A stretch of DNA of 64,000 nucleotides. It comes from Dactylorhiza incarnata (Eukaryota > Streptophyta > Magnoliopsida > Asparagales > Orchidaceae). A program made the translations under genes and the position numbers. Below the pieces are notes generated by a model. That model was not told the origin of the DNA and ran no database searches. It saw nothing but the letters and a program-made list of their open reading frames with translations. The stretch covers positions 2,418,001 to 2,482,000 of the forward strand of contig JAWHQI010000185.1 of the NCBI GenBank assembly GCA_033032865.1. Direction: 5' to 3'. Shown piece after piece: positions 43,028 through 55,398 of the stretch (positions within the stretch are counted from its first letter, which is position 1; every line of letters begins with the position of its first letter).

Positions 43028-44281
43028 TGTTGGATCTTGCGGCACCCTTAGAGGGGGGGGTGAATAAGGGAATAAAATTCTTTGTAAATTTTTTACTAAA
43101 TTGTTTATGAAACTTAGAACAAAAATTACAATTTATCTTAATGAAGGAAAAAAATTGTAATTTGCAATTTTATGAATTACGCCAAATGATAGAAATCAAG
43201 TAAACACAAAAAGACATGATTATATTATATGAAAAAAAGTGTTTACAAAAATTGATTTCAATAGCGCTTGAAATCGGAGGCGAATAAAGTAATACAATTT
43301 TTCCTTTTCTATACCGACTTGTATCCCCACAAACCGGTTGGCTTTAGCCTATCCTTCCCCGGATAAGGCCTCAAGCCGCTCTAGCCAATCCTTCCCCGGA
43401 TATGGCCTCGATCCCCCTAGATCTAATCACCTAGAACTAGTCGCCAATACAAGGTGGATTTCCCTCTAAGTCCTACCCAGACCTAGTCGCCAACACATGG
43501 CGAATTAACTAAACGATTACAATAGAAATATGGAATGAAAATAAAATTAACAATAATGAAACTCCCTATATGAGATCTCTGAAGTTGAGGATGAAGGATC
43601 GCTGTAGCATAAGAGAGGTTGAAGTGATCGTTCTTCGGATGCAGCGTGGTGGCTTCCTTCTCCAGATATCCTCTTTGAATTTTAGTGGGAGATGAACTAT
43701 CGGTAGAGTAGCAGCTCTGGAAATATGGCACAAGTAATCTCCCTGGAAGCACTAGCTCAAAACGAGAGTGGGCCCATCATTTTATACAACATGGAGATAG
43801 CGCCTGCGTTAGCTCCTAGCGCCTGCGGTAGCGTTCGTGTGGAGCGGTTGCGGAACCATCGGCGGCATGGCGCGGTGCACGAATTTGAGAAAGCGCCAGG
43901 CGGTAGCGCTAGCGCTGGCGGTAGCGAAAACTGTCGGTGGCATGGCAGAATGAACTTTTGTCGAACAGAATTCGTCAAACAAAATTTTCATCGAGCAGAG
44001 GTCTAAGTTCGTCGAACGGAAATGTTTGTCGAATGAAATTTTCGTCGAACTAAAATTTCGTCGAACGCAGCTCGAAGTTCGTCGAACGAGCTAGCGCCTG
44101 GCGTTAGCGATAGCGCTGGCGTTAGTGCTGCTCCTTTCAAAAATTTGATTCCATGCTGCCTTCTACCTGTGGAGTATTGCACCTATAGTTCCTGCACACT
44201 ATAAACACACTACAAGCAATATCAAATACAATATGGGATTTGTTATTCTCAAACAAAGGGATGTGACACACATGTCCAACA
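43028..44281 (-). repeat. 3' LTR of TE8
   Basis: 1254 bp, TGTTGGATCTTG...CATGTCCAACA on the + strand. The minus-strand polypurine tract AAAAGGGGGAAAT lies next to it (44282-44294). The C-rich LTR-end form TTCACCCCCCCC is seen on the minus strand near 43060, as in TE7 and TE9. Confidence 0.85.
43795..44115 (-). repeat. Two motif arrays in the TE8 LTR
   Basis: Forms of TAGCGCCTGCGGTAGCG and TAGCGCTGGCGGTAGCG occur at about 43798-43925 and again at 44093-44130. Between them (43965-44090) lie seven copies of TCGTCGAACG-like words, GTTCGACGAA in sense orientation. Confidence 0.85.
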
Positions 44282-46280
44282 ATTTCCCCCTTTTGATAAT
44301 AACAAATCTACTTAGCAAGAAATCAACAATAGTGTTTATAGTATAGGATAAGCAAGATGATAGTGCAACTATAGTATATGATAAGCATGATAAAGTGCAT
44401 ACTCCCCCTATCTTAATGCTCCCCCTACATAAATGCAATTTATGTTTTACTCCCCCTAAATGATAGATTACATGATTTATTCTCCCCTTAATCTTCTATA
44501 TTACTCCTATATAGATTTCTTCAATTAATCTCCCCCTTTTGGTATTATCAAAAGAAGGTGGGGTGAGGGTAGTAGGGAGGCATTTCTTATAAATGATAAA
44601 GCATGATCGAGCTTCCTTTTTTTAAAATAGATAATGATAAAGATTTTAAGCATAGTATAAAAGAGATTTCAAGTAAAAGATAAGAGTTGTAAGCAAGCGG
44701 AAGATTATAAGAAACATCTTTTTGTAAGCATGAAAAGCATAAGTGAAAATATGAGTTATAGTTCAAAATTGAAAGATGTTTTAACCTTTGAAATCTCAAA
44801 GTTTTTTATAAAGATACCAAGCATGAATTGAACATATCAAAAAGAGATTATATTACAATGTTACTTAAATTTAAGTTCAAGAAATACCAAAACATTGTAT
44901 AGATCATGCTAGGTTATCTAGTGCATTTCTTATATAAAGAGTAGTATAGATAAAGCATTAGAATCCAATACTCATGAGAAGAAGTGTTATGAAAGATAAT
45001 GATGTGCACATAAGTGTATTTTGGGCAATGTTAACAATTGATTTAAATCAACAAAATACAAGACATATGTAAAGTAAAGTGCACAAAAAATACAAGTAAA
45101 TTACTTTCACACACTTTTAATGTACATATTTTTTAACAAAGTGAAGTAATAACTAAGGTTTGCACAAGACACTTTACTATTCTTTCCAAGGTGCTCATCC
45201 TCACAATGCTTATGAAGACTTATCAGGAGGTTCAAGAAGTGTTTGGTGGAGTTATATTTGTCTACATATATATATATATATTGTGTTCTCATTTGTGAGA
45301 CAACATTCTCCGAATACACTTGTTTTGCAAACCCAAATTTTTAACTTAACCACTTTTCTAAATTTCATAAGTGCAATTCAAATGTAGTGTAGGCAATAAA
45401 CTTATGCAAGATTTAATTCATTGTACAAATACAATACACAAGCAAGCATTTTTAGATTTAAACACACATGTTGATTACCAAAGATTACCAAAATAAGTGA
45501 GTGAAAGGTATCATTATCAATCATAATACATTTACTCATACTTAGAGGCATGCTAAGCTTGGTTCTACACATTTTTCAATACAATTGATGCACTTAAATA
45601 GATATATCAAAGAATGATACACAAAATAGTTGTCATAGTAATTTCAAGGAATAAATTTTAACATTGTAAATAATTCTAAATAATAGAATCCATACATGCT
45701 TGATATTGGCAATAAAGATCATACAGTTTTTTTGTTTGATCATTTTTAAATCAATTAAAAAATAGAAAATCACAAAAGAAACATATTTTTGTAATTTTTG
45801 AATTTTGAATTTTTGTAGTAGATTTTCATAATATGAATAAAACACAAATATCAAAAACATATTTTTGTATTTTTGAATTTTAAACTTTTGTAGTTGATTT
45901 TTCATAATATGAATAAAACGCAGATAACAAAAACATATTGTTGTATTTTTGAATTTTGAATTTTTGTATTTCATTTTTCATAATATGAATAAAAAACAAA
46001 ATAACAAAAAGTCAGAAACACAAAAACTAAGTAGTACATATGAACTAAAATATTTTTATAGATTTTTAGAAATTTTAAAAATCAGAAAAATCAAACACCC
46101 ATGCTAGCGCTGGCGCTAGTGATAGCGCGACAAACAATACATGATTTTTTAAGAATTTTAAATTTTTGATTTTTGATATTGATTAGGGGTCTTAAGAGTA
46201 GTCTTATGCAGAAATTGTGTAATATTCAGAGATGTCTTGATTGATCAAATTGCATAAAACATTAGCGTTTTACATGTTAT
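44282..46280 (-). other. TE8 non-coding tail with repeated polypurine-tract-like motifs
   Basis: AT-rich, no ORF. Within 44282-44545 there are six C-runs such as TTCCCCCTTTT, ACTCCCCCTA and CTCCCCCTTTTGG, which read as GGGGGA-type polypurine tracts on the minus strand. CTAGCGCTGGCGCTAG, the LTR-type motif, recurs at about 46105-46126. An AT microsatellite lies at 45264-45284. Confidence 0.75.
45781..46008. repeat. Three-copy 76-bp tandem repeat
   Basis: Units start ACATATTTTTGTATTTTTG at 45781, 45857 and 45933 and include TTTTCATAATATGAATAAAA. Confidence 0.9.
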
Positions 46281-47306
46281 TCATCCTAAGATGTCTAAGA
46301 CTCCTAATTCCAACCTTAACATTTGAAACCTTGCATCGGGAAGAGGTTTAGTGAATATATCAGTAAGTTGAGAGTCCGTGCCAATGAAACTAATCCTTAC
46401 ATTTTCCTTTTTAATGTGATCCCTTATGAAATGATGACGCACATCTATATGTTTGGATCTAGAGTGGTGTACCGAATTATTTGTGAGATCAATGGCACTT
46501 TTGTTGTCACATTTTAATTCAATAAGTTTTAGATGAAAACAAAAGTCATCTAAAGTTTGGCTCATCCATAGTGCTTGTGCACAACAACTCCCTAATGCAA
46601 TGTATTCAGCTTCCGTGGTGGAGAGTGCAACTGAATTTTCTTTCCTACTAGACCATGCAACTATTGAAGGTCCTAGAAAATGACAAGTACCACTAGTGCT
46701 TTTTCTATCAAGTGAACAGCCGTCATAGTCCGAATCGGAGTAGCCGTGAAGTGTAAATGAATTATTGTGCGGGTACCATTGTCCTAATCTAGATGACCCA
46801 ATGAGATATCTAAAAATTCGTTTTACCGCTTTTAAATGAGATTCTTTTGGATTGGCTTGAAATCGAGCACATAAGCATACGACAAACATAATATCGGGTC
46901 TAGTTGCACTTAGATAAAGTAGAGATCCTATCATACCTATATATAAAGTTTGATCTATAGAAATTCCTGATTCATCTTTTCTTAATTTTAGTGATGCACT
47001 CATTGGTGTAGAAGCATGTTTAAGGTTTTCAAATCCAAAACATTTAAGCATATCATGGACATATTTAGTTTGACATACAAAGATACCATCAATTCTTTGT
47101 GATATTTGAAAAGCAAGGAAATAAGAAAATTCTCCTACAAGACTCATTTCAAATTCATTTTTCATCACTAAAATAACTTCTTTACACATCTCTTCATTAG
47201 TAGATCCAAAAATAATATCATCAACATATATTTGTAAAATAATTATATCATCATTGTTATGCTTAATGAAGAGAATATTATCCGCACTTCCCATAATATA
47301 ACCGTG
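46281..47306 (-). pseudogene. TE8 reverse transcriptase end and RNase H
   Basis: One open minus-strand frame: [32 protein letters not shown] (YVDD intact), FEMSLVGEFSYFLAFQISQ, SLLYLSATRPDIMFVVCLC, then RNase H YSDSDYDGCSLDRKSTSG, STTEAEYIALGSCCAQ, SKHIDVRHHFIRDH and DIFTKPLPDARF, ending at 46281. The 3' half of pol is intact; its 5' half lies beyond TE9. Confidence 0.93.
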
Positions 47307-48653
47307 TGTTGGGAAAATGATTTATCTTAACCCCTAGAAATGAGTAGAAAATGAATTCTCAGAGTGAAAAATTAGTTTAAGTAAATATGCGTCGAATAGT
47401 AATCGACGCAGCGTTGAAGTGTAGTCGACGCATCTCTCATACTGAGTCGAAGCAACTCTAAATAGAATTCGATGTAACCAAAGTCGATGTAACTCTGATT
47501 TCTAGTCGACGCACCCCGTAAAGTCGACGCACCTCAGTCGACGCTCCTTCCATATTTTCTTCTCGACGTCTAGCCATGCTGAAATCGACGCACGTCGAAT
47601 TCTGTGACAGATTCAAAAACACGCCAGATCTTTTTCCTTCTTTCTGTAGATCTGAATTTTAGGGAATTATATTATTCTTTTCTAGCCGTTCTGAATCAAT
47701 CTTTCCTTCTAAATGATTCTTGGCTAATTTGATTAAGATTATTATGGACATTATTTGAAAATAGAATGATCTCTTTCATTGTACAAATATAATGATTATG
47801 GAAACTTTTCTTTCTTACTATTTCTCTGACTGCTAATTGATTATTCTCCTATAGCAATATTTTTGAATAAACAGAGCTATAAATACAGAAGAAGGTCGGC
47901 AAAGAAAAAGAAGAAGTGATCCACTCCATCCATTTGAAAAAGAGGAAAAGCTCCCTAGTGAAAAGTGTGAAAGATGAGAAAAGTGAATGAGTGCTGCAGC
48001 AAGAAAAAGCCTTCTTCTTCTTCTTCCTCCTCCTGAAGTCATAATGCTGCAAATTTCTGAAAGCTCTCACTAAAAGAGAGAAAGGCATAAAATCTCCTTC
48101 TCACTATAGAAGAGAGATTACATTCACTATACTTGTGCTTCTAATATTCTTGCTAGGAAGAAGATTCCTTCTTACATAATTTGTTTCTTGTTCTTCTTCT
48201 TCTTCTTCTTCTTCATATTTATTCTTATTTCAATTTCAGTAGTGTGAAAGAGTTTTAAGAATCTCTCTTCAAAAAATTCAGTTGTAGTGGTTCTAAGAGT
48301 CTCCTTATCAAAAGAATCAGGCTGGTTCTAAGAGTCTCCTTATCAAAAGACTCAGGCTGGTTCTAAGAGTCTCCTTAACAAAAGACTCAGTGCAAGATAG
48401 TGAATTCCTACCAAGGGGGTAGAAGAGTGGCTTACCCAAAGTTTGGGGAACCACTATATTTCTTTGTGTTGTGCTGTGATTTTCTTTTTAATATTTCTTT
48501 CTTTATTTGCTTAATTCTTGTTAGTGTGTGGGAAGCTTAAATCTGTGAATATTACACACACATATATATATTTGTTAACTTTGTAGAAAATATTTTTAAA
48601 TCTCTATTCACCCCCTTCTAGAGGATTCTAGTGAGGTTAACTGTGCACTTTCA
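47307..48653 (+). repeat. TE9 LTR 1
   Basis: 1347 bp, TGTTGGG...CTTTCA. TATA box CTATAAATA at 47877-47885. A GTCGACGCA array occupies 47390-47600. A 35-bp repeat with AAGAGTCTCCTTATCAAAAG occurs three times at 48288-48390. Hairpin CTACC-AAGGG-GGTAG at 48408-48422. Confidence 0.93.
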
Positions 48654-48746
48654 ATTGGTATCAAAGCGAGGTTGATCAAAAAGGGGTAACTCCTTGATAA
48701 AAAAGATCCTACCTCATATATATATATATTTCTAAAAACTTTTTTT

Positions 48747-50727
48747 ATGGCACAAATCAAAGATTATGCTTCCACCAGACCACCAATTTGCAACCTTGAA
48801 AAGTTTGCACTTTGGAAAACAAGAATTATAATTTATTTAAACTCTATTGATGGAGAACTATTTGATGTTATTATGACAGGTCAACCCAATCCATTCAAGA
48901 AGGACTCAAGTGGAGAGGTCACTCAAACACTTGCTCCAAGGGTTGAGTGGACAGATGAAGAAAAGAAAGCCCAAGCATGTGATGCCTAGGCTATGAATAT
49001 ATTAGTATCAACCCTCTCAGATGAAATCTTCCAAAAGATTGCTAAATGTGGATCAGCTAAGGAAATATGGGAAGCTCTCACTAAAATGGTAGAAGGAAGT
49101 GCTGATGAGAGAAAGGATAAAAAGGCATTACTCATCTCTCAACATGAAAACTTCCAGAAGAAAGATAGTGAAAGTGTTGCTGACATGTATGCCAGATTCA
49201 GCCTCATAATAAATGAGTTAAGAACACTTGAGAAGGACATATCTCTCACTGAGATAAATGACAAATTGCTGACTTGCTTCCCTAGCTCTTAGGACTCAAG
49301 AATCTGGCCAATTAGAGACTACAGAAGCCAAAAAGAAATCTCAACAGATGTCCTGTTGGGTAAATTAAGATCTTATGAACAGTTGTTGAAAACAAGATCT
49401 GAGAAAGAAAAGACTCCTTCACTCTCAAAGGAAAAGAGTATTGCCTTAAAGGCTACTGCAGATGAACCCTCTACAAGTGATGAGGAGCTGATCAGTCTAC
49501 TGGCCAGAAGACTCAAGAAGTGGATCAAAATAGAAGGATCTAGAAGGAGAGATTCAAAAACCAGGTATGACAAAACTCCTACTAAAGAAATTATATGTTA
49601 CTCTTGCAGGAAACCTGGACACATTGCACCTGAATGTCCTAAAGAGATCAGTAATAAGAAAGATCTGAAAAGAACAGATCTAAAGAAAAAGAAGAAAGAG
49701 AAAGGAATCATTGCTCAACCATGGAGTGATTCAGAATCTGAAGAAAGTACCTCGACTGAAAATGATCAAGAAGAGGCTAAGCAAGAGGAAACCCGTTTGA
49801 TGGCTACTGAGAAGCCTGAAGATAAATCTCTGGTAAATATATCTGATGATATAGATTTTTCTTCTACTGATTTCAAAAATAGCTTCAAAGAATTTTGTTT
49901 AGATTAAGTCAAATCTGAGAAAGAAATAAAAGAACTAAGAAATGAATTGAACAATCTCAAACAAATGGATACACAATATAAAAATATGAACTCAGTCAAG
50001 AACTCCTTAGATCAGAGGAGAAACTAGATAAAATCAATACTGAAATTCAAACACTAAGAAATGAGCTAGCAAAGGCAAAAGCCTTTGAAGATTTCCCTAA
50101 ATGGCAGAAGCCAAAAGCTCAAGAATATCTCTGAAAATCTCACTGATAGATTTAGACAACTAGAGTTCAATACTGATTTAGAACCCAGACCTCAATCATC
50201 CAGCATATCTGTCTAGAGACATCCTATCCACTTCACTAGGAAGAATCATTTGATAGGAGAAAATTCACAAGAAAATCCAAAAACAACTACTGTTTTTAAT
50301 AAAAATAATTTTTACTATATATGAAGGAATCCTAGGTAAATATCCTCAGAAAAGAAATAAATTTGCGTCGAGCTATTATCAACGTGCATTGAGTTCTACT
50401 CGACGCAACTTAAATGATGCATCAATTATTAATCAACGCATACACCAAAGTGCGTCAACTTCCACTCGACGCAACTATAAACATACGTCGAATTCCTATC
50501 GACGCAACCAATCTAACAGGAATTTCTCCCTTTCCAAAAAGTCTTCTCAATCCATTTCCTTCTATTATGAATACTATTTCTGCAATATTACCAAAGACTG
50601 TTGGTATGATAAACCAACACCCCTAAAGAAGAAAGGGTACACTGAAAGACCCACGTATTCTTTCATTGAACCTTTCACTGTTGGAAGGAAGGGACCCCAT
50701 CTTAGCAGGGTCCAAACTAATGTTTAA
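48747..50727 (+). pseudogene. TE9 internal copy 1: Gag
   Basis: MAQIKDYASTRPPICNLEKF starts at 48747. In-frame stops at 48990, 49290 and 49905; frameshift near 49980. The Gag domain and knuckle CYSCRKPGHIAPEC are kept. An acidic region, a coiled coil and the motif linker (50364-50512) follow, ending GPHLSRVQTNV and stop at 50727. Confidence 0.9.
50364..50512 (+). repeat. LTR-type motif inside the TE9 gag linker
   Basis: Words such as TGCGTCGAG, CTCGACGCAAC, GTGCGTCAAC, ACGTCGAATTC and ATCGACGCAAC are spaced 15-30 bp and encode repeated S-T-RRN peptides. Matching arrays lie at about 55029-55170 and 59677-59820. Confidence 0.85.
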
Positions 50728-50733
50728 ATCTAT

Positions 50734-51962
50734 GTGCAGGAGTACCACATCTTCAGGCTGGTGTGGTACTTGGACAGTGGATGCTTCATGCACATGATAG
50801 GGTACAAAAATCTATTAACCAGCTTTGAGGATAGACATGGACTCATCTATTCAACCCACCTCTATTCCTCCTCCTCCTACATCAAACACACCTCATCTTC
50901 TTACCACAACCACTGATATTAGTATTATAGTCATCTCTCCACCTTCATCTCCTCCACCATCATCTCCTCCACCATTATCTCATCCACCAACACAACCTGA
51001 ACCATCCTCATCCACACAAGCACTCCTTCTCTAGTGCAGTCAACAAGCAACCCATAAATTTCAGGACATGCTTGATGGACACTGCTCCCAACTTCACTCC
51101 TCCATCATGCACATGCTAACCCAAATAGATGGGGTCAATGCCTATGTGCAAAGCTTGAAGTCCTTTATCTCTTCATCTAGGGTCACTAAGTCTTTCTTAA
51201 CCTCCTTAGCTAAGAATGTCAAGAAGGGGAGAAGTTAGATGAAGAGCAGCTCTCCAGTCACAAATCTCACTCACAAAAATCCCCTCAAACATCAAAATTT
51301 GATAGTCCTGCTCTGCTTAAGACCATTGGGAATGAAAAAGTACCTGAGCTACATACTAATGAACAAATAACAGATGTACTTTTTATAGTAAGAGAAGCTG
51401 AACAACAAGTAGTTGTATTTCAAAGGGAGGCAAGTAGAGTAGAAAAAGATGTTGAAAAGGAATATGTTGAAACAGCAAGAGACCTGAAGGAACCTTCAAC
51501 TCAGGGGGAGCCAGTTGCTGATATGGTTGAAGCTAATACTGAAACTGAAAAAGAAATTGAGAAGGAAGCTCAGGGTCAGGGGCATCTAAATATAGAAGTT
51601 GAAAAAGAAAAAGAACTAAAGGAACCCTCAACTCAGGGGGGAGCAGACTGCTTTGAATCAGGGGGAGCTGAATGAACATCTTGCTACTGAAGAGCATGAA
51701 GAGGAAGGGAAACTCACCGCTATAAGAAAATCTGATCTCCCTTTAGTATTCTCTAGGAAGAGAAAAACTCATCCTACTCCTCCTAAGTAACTTTATGCAA
51801 ACAGCATAAGTAGTTTACAATTCTGATTCTTATTCTATGAAAATGATTTTGTATGTGAATATACATGTCTTTCTTTTCTTCTGATTTCCTAATATATCTC
51901 TTTCTATAAAAATGCATTGATGTGTTTCTCTCTGATCAGGGTTAAGACAAATAGGGGGAGAT
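50734..51962 (+). pseudogene. TE9 internal copy 1: protease start fused to third ORF
   Basis: VWYLDSGCFMHMIGYKNLL is the protease start; after FEDRHG it joins the third ORF (ATGGACTCATC at 50837) in another frame. That ORF is P/S-rich at its start and has a stop at 51032 and a frameshift near 51228. From about 51497 to the LTR there are four AGGGGGAG words, the clustered polypurine-tract-like motifs typical of Sireviruses. Confidence 0.88.
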
Positions 51963-53315
51963 TGTTGGGAAAATGTTTTATCTTAACCCCTAAAAATGAG
52001 TAGAAAATGAGTTCTCAGAGTGAAAAATTAGTTTAAGTAAATATGCGTCGAATAGTAATCGACGCAGCGTTGAAGTGTAGTCGACGAATCTCTCATACTG
52101 AGTCGAAGCAACTCTAAACAGAATTCGATGTAACCAAAGTCGACGTAACTCTGATTTCTAGTCGACGCACCCCGTAAAGTCGACGCACCTCAGTCGACGC
52201 TCCTTCCATATTTTCTTCTCGACGTCTAGCCAGGCTGAAATCGACGCACGTCGAATTCTGTGACAGATTCAAAAACACGCCAGATCGCTTTCCTTTTTTC
52301 TGTAGATCTGAATTTTATGGAATTATTTTATTCTTTTCTAGCCGTTCTGAATCAATCTTTCCTTCTAAATGATTCTTGGGTAATTTGATTAAGATTATTA
52401 TGGACATTATTTGAAAATAGAATGATCTCTTTCCTTCTACATATATAATGATTATGGAAACTTTTCTTTCTTACTATTTCTCTGACTGCTAATTGATTAT
52501 TCTCTTATAGCAATATTTTTGAATAAACAGAGCTATAAATACAGAAGAAGGTCAGCAAAGAAAAAGAAGTGATCCACTCCATCCATTTGAAAAAGAGGAA
52601 AAGCTCCCAAGTGTAAAGTGAGAAAGCTGAGAAAAGTGAAAGAGTGCTGCAGCTAGAAAAAGCCTTCTTCTTCTTCCTCCTCCTCCTGAAGTCATACTGC
52701 TGCAAATTTCTGAAAGCTCTCACTAAAAGAGAGAAAGGCTTACAATCTCCTTCTCACTATAGAAGAGAGATTACATTCACTATACTTGTGTTTCTAATCT
52801 TCTTGCTAGGAAGAATATTTCTTCTTACATAATTTGTTTCTTGTTCTTGTTCTTGTTCTTCTTATTCTTATTCTTATTTCAATTTCAATAGTGTGAAAGA
52901 GTTTTAAGAATCTCTCTTCAAAAAATTCAGTTGTAGTGGTTCTAAGAGTCTCCTTATCAAAAGACTCAGGCTGATTCTAAGAGTCTCCTTATCAAAAGAC
53001 TCAGGCTGGTTCTAAGAGTCTCCTTAACAAAAGACTCAGTGTAAGATAGTGAATTCCTACCAAGAGGGTAGAAGAGTGGACTACCCAAAGTTTGGGGAAC
53101 CACTATATTTCTTTGTGTTGTGCTGTGATTTTCTTTTTACAATTTCTTTCTTTATTTGCTTAATTCTTGTTAGTGTGTGGGAAGCTTAAATCTGTGAATA
53201 TTACACACACACATATATATATATATATATTTGTTAACTTTGTACAAAATATTTTTAAATCTTTATTCACCCCCCCCCTCTAGAGGATTCTAGTGAGGTT
53301 AACTGTGCACTTTCA
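51963..53315 (+). repeat. TE9 LTR 2
   Basis: 1353 bp, same layout as LTR 1. Diagnostic variants (CTCATACTGAGTCGAAGCAA) match LTR 1 rather than LTRs 3 and 4. Confidence 0.93.
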
Positions 53316-53404
53316 ATTGGTATCAAAGCGAGGGTGATCAAAAATGGGTAACTCCTTGATCAAAAAGATCCTACCTCATATATATATTTCTAAAAACTTT
53401 TTTT

Positions 53405-55392
53405 ATGGCACAAATCAAAGATTATGCTTCCACCAGACCACCAATTTGCAACCTTGAAAAGTTTGCACTTTGGAAAACAAGAATTAAAATTTATTTAAAC
53501 TCTATTGATGGAGAACTATTTGATGTTATTATGACAGGTCCACCCAAGCCATTCAAGAAGGACTCAAGTGGAGAGGCCACTCAAACACTTGCTCCAAGGG
53601 CTGAGTGGACAGATGAAGAAAAGAAAGCTCAAGCATGTGATGCCAAGGCTATGAATATATTAGTCTCAACCCTCTCAGATGAAATCTTCCAAAAGATTGC
53701 TGAATGTGGGTCAGCTAAGGAAATATGGGAAGCTCTCACTAAAATGGTAGAAGGAAGTGCTGATGAGAGAAAGGATAAAAAGGCATTACTCATCTCTCAA
53801 TATGAAAACTTTCAGTAGAATTATAGTGAAAGTGTTGCTGACATGTATGTCAGATTCAGCCACATAATAAATGAGTTAAGAACACTTGAGAAGGACATAT
53901 CTCTCACTGAGATAAATGACAAATTGCTGACTTGCTTCCCTAGCTCTTGGGACTCAAGAATCTGGCCAATTAGAGACTACAGAAGCCAAAAAGAAATCTC
54001 AACAGATGTCCTGTTGGGTAAATTAAGATCTTATGAACAGTTGTTGAAAACAAGATCTGAGAAAGAAGAGAAAGAAAAGACTCCTTCACTCTCAAAGGAA
54101 AAGAGTATTGCCTTAAAGGCTACTGCAGATGAACCCTCTACAAGTGATGAGGAGCTGATCAGTCTACTGGCCAGAAGACTCAAGAAGTGGATAAAAATAG
54201 AAGGATCTAGAAGGAGAGATTCAAAAACCAGGTATGACAAAACTCCTACTAAAGAAATTATATATTACTCTTGCAGGAAACCTGGACACATTGCACCTGA
54301 ATGTCCTAAAGAGATCAGTAATAAGAAAGATCTGAAAAGAACAAATCTAAAGAAAAAGAAGAAAGAGAAAGGATTCATTGCTCAACCATGGAGTGATTCA
54401 GAATCTGAAGAAAGTACCTCATCTGAAAATGATCAAGAAGAGGCTAAGCAAGAGGAAACCTATTTGATGGCTACTGAGAAGCATGAAGATAAATCTCTGG
54501 TAAATATATCTGATGATATAGATTTTTCTTCTACTGATTTCAAAAATAGCTTCAAAGAATTTTGTTTAGATCAAGTCAAATCTGAGAAAGAAATAAAAGA
54601 ACTAAGAAATGAATTTACAATCTCAAACAAATGGATACACAATATAAAAACTATGAACTCAGTCAAGAACTCTCTAGATCAGAGGAGCAACTAGATAAAA
54701 TCAATACTGAAATTCAAACACTAAGAAATGAGCTAGCAAAGGCAAAAGCCTTTGAAGATTCCCTAAATGGCAGAAGCCAAAAGCTCAAGAATATCTCTGA
54801 AAATCTCACTGATAGATTTAGATAACTAGAGTCCAATACTGATTTAGAACCCAGACCTCAATCATCCAACAAATCTGTCTAGAGACATCCTATCCACTTC
54901 ACTAGGAAGAATCATCTGATAGGAGAAAATTCACAAGAAAATCCAAAAACAACTACTGTTTTTAATAAAAATAATTTCACTATATATGAAGGAATCCTAG
55001 GTAAATATCCTCAGAAAAGAAATAAATTTGCGTCGACTTATTATCAACGTGCATCGAGTTCTACTCGACGCAACTTAAACGATGCATCAATTTCTAATCA
55101 ACGCATACACCAAAGTGCGTCAACTTCCACTCGACGCAACTATAAACATACGTCGAATTCCTATCGACGCAACCAATCTAACAGGAATTTCTCCCTTTCC
55201 AAAAAGTCTTCTCAATCCATTTCCGTTTATTATGAATACTATTTCTGCAATATTACCAAAGACTGTTGGTATGATAAACCAACACCCCTAAAGAAGAAAG
55301 GGTACACTGAAAGACCCACGTATTCTTTCATTGAACCTTTCACTGTTGGAAGGAAGGGACCCCATCTTAGCAGGGTCCAAACTAATGTTTAA
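53405..55392 (+). pseudogene. TE9 internal copy 2: Gag
   Basis: Same start as copy 1. Stop at 53816-53818, otherwise open through 54694, where a frameshift near 54615 ends it. The knuckle reads YYSCRKPGHIAPEC, so its first Cys is lost. The linker array and the GPHLSRVQTNV tail follow. Confidence 0.9.
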
Positions 55393-55398
55393 ATCTAT

